DNA of 64,000 bases, from NCBI RefSeq assembly GCF_016097555.1, contig NC_054701.1:1041049-1105048 (forward strand), read 5' to 3'. A program made the translations under genes and the position numbers. Under the pieces are notes generated by a model. That model did no database searches. It was not told where the DNA came from and saw only the letters and a program-made list of their open reading frames with translations. How positions within the stretch are numbered: position 1 is the stretch's first letter; every line of letters begins with the position of its first letter. Shown in pieces: positions 12,531 through 24,500 of the stretch. Source of the stretch: Gigantopelta aegis (lineage: Eukaryota; Mollusca; Gastropoda; Neomphalida; Peltospiridae).

Positions 12531-12584
12531 ATGACTGATGTACAAGAATATGCGGATGTCGTACAGGAATTTAGGGGTGCTTTG
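12531..12584 (+). CDS. SSRP1: SSRP1 coding exon 1
   Basis: Encodes residues 1-18, [18 protein letters not shown], which aligns with the vertebrate start MADTLEFNDIFQEVKGSM. Donor GTTAGT, phase 0, matches exon 2, which opens with Asn-Pro-Gly-Arg-Leu. Too short for an ordinary ORF scan. Confidence 0.85.
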
Positions 12585-15500
12585 GTTAGTTTATTACCTA
12601 ATTATACTGTCATAAAATATATATGTGTGTTGACAAACAGTATCAATGATTAATTAAAACGACACCTAATCAGTCTTACGTTAATGACCCAACAAAGCGT
12701 TTGGGCATGAGTTCGACCCGTACCCCCGTTTCAGACCGGGCCTTTCATTGGTAAGGCCTAAGGATAGGGCTAGGGTTAGTCTTTAGAACCTATATGGAGG
12801 GGTACGGGTCCAACTCTTTCCCAAATCCATTTTAGTAAACAAAAGTAAAACACCTTCCGGTAAACAGGAAAGAGTGTGACGTTTCTAACTGCGTTCAGGT
12901 GCATGTGTTTGCAAGAAGTATTGTAACACGAATGTGCGGTTCGTCATTTTCCATTTTTACGACCACTACATGAAAAAATATATGTTTCTTAACTATGCAC
13001 AGTTGACGAACACTTAGTTAAATATTTTTTTAAACGGATAAATTCAATTTGTCAAGCGTTCTGGTCCGGTCCGCGTTTTATCAACACACATCGCTAAAAC
13101 TTGATGTCAATACTGATAGGCATTACGTTTATACCAGTGAATAGTTTGTAAAATATAAAAAAATGTTTAATGAATTGATTCATAATTAACACAATTTATA
13201 CACTCAAAATTATTTACAATTATTATGAATGGATTACGACTATTATTCACTACAATAGAGGCACATAAATGTAGCATACCTTTTGCAAATCGAATGTAAT
13301 AATTGAAAACAAATTCTAACAACAGGGGTCTTAAAAATTGTAAAAATTAAATGCTTTGGCCTCGTTGATCTGGCACGTGAGGTCATGTGACACGCACCGA
13401 ATATTAATTCATCTTTCTCCATTTTAAGTCAATTTCTATGAGTCATGTGGACCCCATATCGGTAATTTTAAGGAATAAACAAAAACGACTTAATAAAATT
13501 AATGGTTTTAGGGGTTTGTAAAGTTTTGTATTTAGATACTTACTTTTCTGAATTTTATTGTTTATGAAAATGTTCATGAACTGTGAAGAAAAACCTCATA
13601 AATGAATGACATGCCGATGACAACAAATCGGATGTTGATTGCGCGAACCATGCAGAAAGCAAAAACAAAGTGAACGGAATTTGAAGCATAACACAGTTAG
13701 GGACGTTGACGATGCATTATAAATGAAACTTGCATTCATTTGGAATACCAAACCTAGTTATTATATGATCCAAAATATTTTAATTGAACTACGATCGAGG
13801 GAATTCCACGACACGCTTCATTTTTAAAATTTGGGAGTCTTGTAAAAAGTCATAAAAATACGGAAAAACAGACTTGTAGTGATGAGCCTATATATACGAC
13901 AACTGTATAATGTATTTGTGGATTTTATATAAATGTTCGCCATGTATAGAGACTTGGCAAATGAGGGCCGGCTATATACATGGCAAATAATAAAAAATAT
14001 ATTATTTCATGACGAAAATAACCGCAAATATGCTAAAATAAAATAATAAACAGTCAGAACATAACTCACCATTTATTATTATTATTGTTATTATTATTAT
14101 TATTAGGCGTGTGTGCAGATTATTTTGACTGGTTCGCAAAGTGGTATTTCGGTTTTAATGTATAGCGTAAAAATGTACTGTTGCATGTTTTGTCGTTCAA
14201 AGGTTGGCTAATTATTACTTAACCCAGTTGAATCCAGTTCTACGTGCAGGGACAAGTTCAGCCTGCCGTTTGTGCGTGTGTGCATGCACGTTAATCTTGC
14301 ATTTTTATAGCCAAAACTACTCCAGATAAAACACCGCCTCTCCGCCCCAAAAAGGTAGTAATAGGCTAATAATAATAATAGTAGTAGTAGTAGTAGCAGT
14401 AATTGTGTATTATTATTATTACATGTATTATGATGTTGATAAAATCACATCACAGTGGGTGGGGGTGGTTGTTACAGACGTTACATAAATTTAGAGGGGG
14501 ACCCGGGAGCTTTACTAGAAGCCTATAAAAAAGTATTTTGATTTTTATTTGCCCTTGCAATTTTGAGCATTTGAAATGTGACTAAATACAGCAAAATAAC
14601 CTTTTAGTCATATTTATTTACGGTAAAATTAACTTTTTTTTACAAAATTTACGTAAGCAACCTCAAAATTGCAATCAGTGAAAAATTATTAAGTTCAAGC
14701 CCTGTTGTTAGTTTCTCTTTCAGTTAATCTACCTCAGCCGCTGATAATTTGTAATTGTTATTTTTATTTATTTATTTATTCATCATCATATTATTATTGT
14801 TATTATTATTATTATTTATTTATATATTTATTATAATAAATTTTTTGTTAGTACTGTAGGGACAATATGACGTTATTCATATATCTATAGAAAACGTACA
14901 TAAAAGGGTCCGCTAAATTCATATACTCCCCGTCCCTTGTTCAGAAAGACCGGCCTCGGTGGCGTCGTGGTTAGGCCATCGGTCTACAGGCCGGTAGGTA
15001 CTGGGTTCGGATCCCAGTTGAGGCATGGGATTTTTAATCCAGATACCGACTCCAAACCCTGAGTGAATGCTCCGCAAGGCTCAATGGGTAGGTGTAAACC
15101 ACTTGCACCGACCAGTGATCCACAACTGGTTCAACAAAGGCCTTTGTTTGTGCTATCCTGCCTGTGGGAAGCGCAAATAAAAGATCCCTTGCTGCTAATC
15201 GGAAAGAGTAGCCCATGTAGTGGCGACAGCGGGTTTCCTATCAAAATCTGTGTGGTCCGTAACCATATGTCTGACGCCATATAACCGTAAATAAAATGTG
15301 TTGAGTGCATTGTTAAATAAACCATTTCTTTCTTTCTGTTTCTTTCTGTTCAGAAAATGCACTGTTCTTATGTATTCCTCCTGTTCAGATGGTTCAGTAA
15401 TATGGATCAATCAAATACATGTACTTATTTACCGCCTATATACATTTTTGCTGTATATATAGCCAGCCCTCGTTAGTGGAGGCTATAGACACGGCCTTCG

Positions 15501-18500
15501 TATATATAGTCACATCGTATATAAACACCGTCTAGTTCAGAGTATTCTTTATAAATGTAACAATTCCTATCCCAAGTCAGCTGTTATGGCATATTTTGTA
15601 TAATAATGAATTTGACAAGGTGGAAAATGACGGTGTTTGTGATCCAGATGTTTAGAGTTTTTCGCATACAACTAACGATAAATTTACCTATAGCTGCAAA
15701 GGCCTAACTAGTTGGGATTGTCGACGTTTAACATGCTTCTGTTACTAAAATAAATTAATGTATAAGCTTAATATCATTCAGTACATGTTTTTATTAATTT
15801 TTAATAACTTATTTTCATTGGGTTTTTTTCTTTCTATTTACCCTACGCGCAGAGGATGGTCAAGCATTCTCGTTACACAAGCTTGGTAAATCGTTTTGGC
15901 ACTGCGGTTATTTGGGGAATGCCCGTCACATGATTCAAAATAATACGTCACACCTCTGCTCTCCAATTAGCCGTTATTTTTCTCAGAATTATGGACCGTA
16001 CCCATAATTCAATTATTTTTATAAAATATCAATAATAAGTGTGATATGGTGGTGATGTAGATGGTTCAATAAAGTACTTTTAGGTACAAATCAAATGTAT
16101 ATATTGTCATATAATACTTTGTTGGGTCAATAATTAGGTCAACCATCCGTGACAGAGCGTGTTTAAAGTTTGTGGCTAGAGGATTTTATAAACAAATTTA
16201 CAAGCCTTGATGGGGGCAGGACGTAGCCCAGTGGAAAAGCACATGATTGATTTCAACTTATTTTCGTGCTTATATCCAATTAAGCTTCAAGCACGCTGTC
16301 CTGGGCACACACCTCAGCTATCTGGGCTGCCTGTCCAGGACAGTGGGTTAGTTGTTAGTTTGTTAGTGGTTAGTGAGAGAGCAGAGGTTGTAGTGGCCTT
16401 ACACCTATCCATTGAGCCCTTAAGAACTCGCTCTGGGTTGGAGCCGGTACCGGGCTGCGAACCCTGTACCTACCAGCCTGTAGTCCGATGGCTTAATCAC
16501 TGTGCTACCGAGGCCAGTCGAAAAGCACATGCCTGTCCCCATCGGTGGGCCCATTGGACTATTTCTTGTTCCAGCCAGTGCACCACGAATGGTCTATCAA
16601 AGGCCATGGTATGTGCTATCCTGTCTGTGGGATAGTGCATATAAAAGATCCCTTGCTACTAATGAAAAAATGTAGCAGGTTTCCTCTGACTGTTAAAAAT
16701 GACCATATGTTTGACATTTAATAGCCGATAATTAATAAATCAATGTGCTCTAGTGGTGATGTTAAACAAAACAAACTGTAACTGTAGAAGCTCTGTTATA
16801 CACTCATGTCACATTAACAAACATACAAAATATATAAGCGCAATATACCGATACGCTAGAAAAATATTGCGATACATGTATTGTTCAAAATGTATATTGT
16901 GGTATAGCAGGTATATTGAGCATCTTTAATATGTTGTGTTACAATGTAGCATATTGAATACTACTTCAAAACATATCTTAGAACAGTTATGAAAAATGTG
17001 ACTTGTAGTTGATAAATAAGACTTCTACATGATGTAGATGTATCCCAGTCAAATCTGCTAATAGACTGGTCTGATTAATTTTGTTAAAAGTTCTGCATAG
17101 TATGTTTTTCAGTAGAGCTGGGCAGTAAACCGTATATACCGTTTGTTATCAATATCGTGTCAATACCAATTTGCTGTACCAAATAAATCTCAAAATACTG
17201 ATATTTCAATTTAAAAAAATATTTACCGCCATTTAGTAAATCACCAACAATATATCTGACGAATGCAAAATAGCTAAAAAGGAGAGAGAGCGAGAGAGAT
17301 GTGGGCCTTGTGTATGGAATTTAATTTTGTCTTAAACTCGAGCATGCATTTAAAGCCAAGTGTACTGAAAATACCGCTCAGTATCGGTATTGTGTCCAAA
17401 CTGAATACTGTACCGATACTGAGGTAAATTGCCCCAAAACTACTGATACCGATACCAAACTTGAAATTTCAATACAGCCCAGCTTAACTTTTCAGGAGAG
17501 GGTACAAAAATCATTGCAGCACTACTTGAACCCTAACCCTTTAGAAAGCTGAAGTTCAAAGAGGTGTGTGGGCGGATGTTTTACATGACACATTAAATAC
17601 GTTTGTTGTGTTTGTAGAACCCTGGCCGACTGAAGTTGCAGAGTAACAGTGTGATCTTCAAGAACATGAAGACCGGTAAGATCGACCAGTTCCAGAGCGC
17701 GGACGTCGAGAAGGCTCAGTGGCTGAAACGAGCCAAGGGATTCTGTCTGAAGCTGGTGCTGAACAACGACACCATTCAGAGATACGACGGCTTTAAGGAA
17801 ACTGTACGTTCCCCTGTGTGATAGTCAGATACATGTACAGTTTATATATATGACAACAGGAGGGTGTGTTTAAGTAAATATAAATATGAGAGAGATACGA
17901 CGGCTTTAAAGAAACTGTAAGTTCCCCTGTGTGATAGTCAGATACATGTACAGTTTATATATGTGACAACAGGAGGGTGTGTTTAAGTAAGTATAAATAT
18001 GAGAGAGATACGAAGTAAGTATAAATATGAGAGAGATACGACGGCTTTAAGGAAACTGTAAGTTCCCCTGTGTGATAGTCAGATACATGTACAGTTTATA
18101 TATGTGACAACAGGAGGGTGTGTTTAAGTAAGTATAAATATGAGAGAGATACGACTGCTTTAAGGAAACTAAGTTCCCCTGTGTGATAGTCAGATACATG
18201 TACAGTTTATATATGTGACAACAGGATGGTGTTTTTATTATAAATATAAGGTAGATACAACGGCTTTAAGTAAACTAAGTTCCTCTGTTTGATAGTGAAA
18301 TATAGGTACATGTACTTATATATGACAATAGGACAGTGTTTTTATTATAAATATGAGAGCGATAAGACAGCTTTAAGGAAACTAAGTTCCTGAGTGTGAT
18401 AGTGATATACATGTACAGTTTATATATACATGACAGCAGAACAGTGTTTTTATTATAAATATTAGAAAGATACGATGGCTTTAAGGAAACTGAGTTCCTC

Positions 18501-21500
18501 TGTGTGATAGTGAAATACATATACGTTTATGACAACAGGACGGTGTCTTTAAGTATAAATATGACTACCTGTACAGCTCATATTCATACTTATTTTGTCT
18601 GGAAAGTTGGTTGAATTGACAACATGCTGTGTCCATGGTGTCATTCAAGTGAACATGTTCCACATATGCAAGATTTTGTATCACACACATGTTCAATAAA
18701 AGGTTTTGTTACTGCAGTCAGAAAGGTCTGTTACTATACTAGTATAGTGAGGAACGTTTTGTTACTGCAGTCAACAAAGGTCTGTTACTATACTAGTATA
18801 GTGAGGAATGTTTTGTTACTGCAGTCAGAAAGGTCTGTTACTATACTAGTATAGTGAGGAACGTTTTGTTACTGCAGTCAGAAAGGTCTGTTACTATACT
18901 AGTATAGTAAGGAACATTTTGTTCAGTATCACGTCGTGATTCAGTATGCAAGTTTTAAAGATTGGTGTACAATTTTAAAACATTAAACTGTAGTTGATAA
19001 TCAATTTTTAATTATAAAAGTAGACACCTGATGTTATAAAAGTAGACACCTGGTATTATAAAAGTAGACACCTGGTATTATAAAAGTAGACACCTGGTAT
19101 TATGAAAGTAGACACCTGGTATTATTATAAAAGTAGACACGTGGTTTTATAAAAGTAGACACCTGGTATTATAAAAGTAGACACCTAGTATTATAAAAGT
19201 AGACATGTGGTTTTATAAAAGTAGACACCTGGTATTATAAAAGTAGACACATGGTTTTATAAAAGTAGACACCTGGTATTATAATAAAAGTAGACACCTG
19301 GTATTATAAAAGTAGACACCTGGTATTATAAAAGTAGACACCTGGTATTATAAAAGTAGACACCTGGTGTAAAAAGTAGACACATGGTATTACAAAAGTA
19401 GACATGTGGTATTATAAAAGTAGACACATGGTATTATAAAAGTAGACACCTGGTATTATAAAAGTAGACACGTGGTTTTATAAAAGTAGACACCTGGTAT
19501 TATAATAAAAGTAGACACCTGGTATTATAAAAGTAGACACCTGGTGTTATAAAAGTAGACACCTGGTATTATAAAAGTAGACACCTGGAATTATAAAAGT
19601 AGACACCTGGTATTATTATAAAAGTAGACACCTGGTATTATAAAAGTAGACACGTGGTTTTATAAAAGTAGACACCTGGTATTATAAAAGTAGACAAGTG
19701 GTATTATAAAAGTAGACACGTGGTTTTATAAAAGTAGACACCTGGTATTATAAAAGTAGACACGTGGTTTTATAAAAGTAGACACCTGGTATTATAAAAG
19801 TAGACACATGGTTTTATAAAAGTAGACACCTGGTATTATAATAAAAGTAGACACCTGGTATTATAAAAGTAGACACCTGGTATTATAAAAGTAGACACCT
19901 GGTATAAAAAGTAGACACATGGTATTACAAAAGTAGACATGTGGTATTATAAAAGTAGACACATGGTATTATAAAAGTAGACACCTGGTATTATAAAAGT
20001 AGACACGTGGTTTTATAATAGTAGACACGTGGTTTTATAAAAGTAGACACCTGGTATTATAAAAGTAGACATGTGGTATTACAAAAGTAGACATGTGGTA
20101 TTATAAAAGTAGACACATGGTATTACAAAAGTAGACATGTGGTATTATAAAAGTAGACACCTGGTATTATTATAAAAGTAGACACCTGGTATTATAAAAG
20201 TAGACACCTGGTATTATAAAAGTAGATATGTGGTATTATAAAGTAGACACGTGGTATAATATTATAACAGTCGATTTTTATTTCTTACTACAGTGAAATG
20301 TTGCTTTGCTAGTTTAAGATTGTTTATTTGACAGGACTACGAGAAACTCTCGAGCTTTGTTTCCAAGTACTACCAGACGTCTCTCGAGAAGGTTGACCTG
20401 TCAATCAAGGGTTGGAACTGGGGCAATGCTGAATTTAAAGGTTTGATCATCAAAATATCATGTTTCAGTTACTGGTGTATGACCTGTCAATCAAGGGTTG
20501 GAACTGGGGCAGTGCTGAATTTAAAGGTTTGATCATCAAAATATCATGTTTTAGTTACTGGTGTACGACCTGTCAATCAAGGGTTGGAACTGGGGAAGTG
20601 CTGAATTTAAAGGTTTAATCATTGAAATTTCATCGTTTAGTTACTAGTTCAGTATAATTGTTATGTCTTGTTTATCTACAGTACTACATCCTTGATTAAT
20701 TTTATGTTCCCACAAATATGCACAACAGAATTTCAAGGTATGATCAGTTACATTTGTTCTCTGTTAAAAATATTATTTGGTTTAATTGATCTACATGTTT
20801 TTCCCGTCTGTTATTTTGGAAGTGTTTGATATAGCAGTTTGAATTCACTGAGAACTAATCTTAAAATAGCATTATTCAAACATCAGAATGGGGCACACAT
20901 GTAAACACTGATATCAGCATGTTGATTACATGTAAACACTGATATCAACATGTTGATTGCATGTAAACACTGATATCAACATGTTGATTGCATGTAAACA
21001 CTGATATCAACATGTTGATTGCATGTAAACACTGATATCAACATGTTGATTGCATGTAAACACTGATATCAACATGTTGATTGCATGTAAACACTGATAT
21101 CAACATGTTGATTGCATGTAAACACTGATATCAGCATGTTGATTGCATGTAAACACTGATATCAGCATGTTGATTGCATGTAAACACTGATATCAGCATG
21201 TTGATTGCATGTCAACACTGATATCAGCATGTTGATTGCATGTCAACACTGATATCAGCATGTTGATTGCATGTAAACACTGATATCAGCATGTTGATTG
21301 CATGTCAACACTGATATCAGCATGTTGATTGCATGTAAACACTGATATCAGCATGTTGATTGCATGTAAACACTGATATCAGCATGTTGATTGCATGTAA
21401 ACACTGATATCAGCATGTTGATTGCATGTAAACACTGATATCAACATGTTGATTGCATGTAAACACTGATATCAACATGTTGATTGCATGTAAACACTGA

Positions 21501-24500
21501 TATCAACATGTTGATTCCACTAGTGGCTAGGTCGGGAATTGTAGTGTCCATTGCATTTCGATTATTTCTATTTCTAGAATTGACAATCTTTTATTTTTAT
21601 TTCAAATGTCATTGTGAATTTGTTGTTTAAGATCAAAAGAGTTATATTTTAATGTGAATAATTGTGTCTGTCATTATTATCAGGAGAGCGATAGAAAGCT
21701 GGCCTGTTGTTTTCAATCAACGAGACTCGCTATGTGTAATAATCTCTTTCTTCAGTCTGTTGTTTTCAGTCAGCGAGACTCGCTATGTGTAATGATCTCT
21801 TTCTTCAGTCTGTTGTTTTCAGTCAGCGAGACTCGCTGTGTGTAATGAGTATCTTTTGATGATTTCTTTCTTCAGTCTGTTGTTTTCAGTCAACGAGACT
21901 CGCTGTGTGTAATGAGTATCTTTTGATGATTTCTTTCTTCAGTCTGTTGTTTTCAGTCAACGAGACTCTCTGTGTGTAATGAGTATCTTTTGATGATTTC
22001 TTTCTTCAGTCTGTTGTTTTCAGTCAACGAGACTCTGTGTGTAAGGAGTATCTTTTGATGATCTCTTTCTTCAGTCTTGTTTTTAGTCATCGAGACTCGC
22101 TGTGTAATGATCTCTTTCTTCAGTCTGTTGTTTTCAGTCCATGAGACTCGCTGAGTGTAATGAGTATCTTTGATGATCTTTCTTCAGTCTGTTGTTTTCA
22201 GTCATCAAGACTCGCTGTGTAATGATCTTTTTCTTCAGTCTGTTGTTTTCAGTCCACGAGACTCACTGTGTGTGATGAGTATCTTTTGATGATCTCTTTC
22301 TACAGTCTGTTGTTTTCAGTCATCAAGACTCGCTGTGTAATGATCTCTTTCTTCAGTGTTGTTTTCAGTCAACGAGACTCGCTGTGTGTAATGAGTATCT
22401 TTTGATGATCTCTTTCTTCAGGTAATGCCCTGCATTTCTTCGTGGACAAGTCTCTGGCGTTTGAAGTTCCCCTCACCAATGTGTCGCATTCAACCCAAGC
22501 GAAGAACGAGGTGACGATTGAGTTCCACCAGAATGACGACGCGGCTGTCACGTTGACTGAGCTGAGATTCCACATCCCAACCGATGCCAACGCCGACACC
22601 GACCCCGTGCAGGTGACTCACACTTCATACGTCACGCTTCTGTCAGGGTGGGGTATTGTTGTTAGCTTTCATGTTTATTAGTCCCCTTCACACTTCATAC
22701 ATCACACTTCATACATCACACTTATGTCAGGGTGGGGTATTGTTGTTAGCTTTCATGTTTATTAGTCTCCTTCACACTTCATACATCACTCTTCTGTCAG
22801 GGTGGGGTATTGTAGTTAGCTTTCATGTTTATTAGTCCCCTTCACACTTCATACATCACACTTCATACATCACACTTCATACATCACACTTCTGTCAGGG
22901 TGGGGTATTGTTGTTAGCTTTCATGTTTATTAGTCCCCTTCACACTTCATACATCACACTTCATACATCACACTTCATACATCACACTTATGTCAGGGTG
23001 GGGTATTGTAGTTAGCTTTCATGTTTATTAGTCCCCTTCACACTTCATACATCACACTTCATACATCACACTTCATACATCACACTTATGTCAAGGTGGG
23101 GTATTGTTGTTAGCTTTCATGTTTATTAGTCTCCTTCACACTTCATAAATCACACTTCATACATCACACTTCTGTCAGGGTGGGGTATTGTAGTTAGCTT
23201 TCATGTTTATTAGTCCCCTTCACACTTCATACATCACACTTCATACATCACACTTCTGTCAGGGTGGGGTATTGTTGTTAGCTTTCATGTTTATTAATGT
23301 TTATTAGTCCCCTTCACACTTCATACATCACACTTCATACATCACACTTCATACATCACACTTATGTCAGGGTGGGGTATTGTAGTTAGCTTTCATGTTT
23401 ATTAGTCCCCTTCACACTTCATACATCACACTTCATACATCACACTTCATACATCACACTTCTGCCAGGGTGGGGTATTGTTGTTAGCTTTCATGTTTAT
23501 TAGTCCCCTTCACACTTCATACATCACACTTCATACATCACACTTCATACATCACACTTATGTCAGGGTGGGGTATTGTAGTTAGCTTTCATGTTTATTA
23601 GTCCCCTTCACACTTCATACATCACACTTCATACATCACACTTCTGTCAGGGTGGGGTATTGTATTTATAGTCCTTCACACAGGGAATGCCCATTTTCAT
23701 ACTATAGAATTTACTACACGTTATTTATTTTGGGGCCGATTGTTTTCTCAATTGCACATAAAAATAGAATCTTTGTTGTTATTTCCAAAACACTTTTATC
23801 ATTTTTTTTTAAGTCAAACCAAACTAAAATTATTTACAAAAAACATTTTTTACGAGCATGGGCCGGACTATAGGCTTCATGTTGCAGGGTGGGCCGGACT
23901 ATAGGCTTCATGTTGCAGGGTGGGCCGGACTATAGGCTTCATGTTGCAGGGTGGGCCGGACTATAGGCTTCATGTTGGAGGGTGGGCCGGACTACAGGCT
24001 TCATGTTGGAGGATGGGCCGGACTATAGGCTTCATGTTGCAGGGTGGGCCGGACTATAGGCTTCATGTTGGAGGGTGGGCCGGACTATAGGCTTCATGTT
24101 GGAGGATGGGCCGGACTATAGGCTTCATGTTGCAGGGTGGGCCGGACTATAGGCTTCATGTTGCAGGATGGGCCGGACTATAGGCTTCATGTTGGAGGGT
24201 GGGCCGGACTATAGGCTTCATGTTGGAGGGTGGGCCGGACTATATGCTTCATGTTGCAGGGTGGGCCGGACTATAGGCTTCATGTTGGAGGATGGGTCGG
24301 ACTATAGGCTTCATGTTGGAGGGTGGGTCGGACTATAGGCTTCATGTTGGAGGGTGGGCGGACTATAGGCTTCATGTTGCAGGGTGGGCCGGACTATAGG
24401 CTTCATGTTGGAGGGTGGATCGGACTATAGGATTCATGTTGGAGGGTGGGCCAGACTATATGCTTCATGTTGCAGGGTGGGCCGGACTATAGGCTTCATG

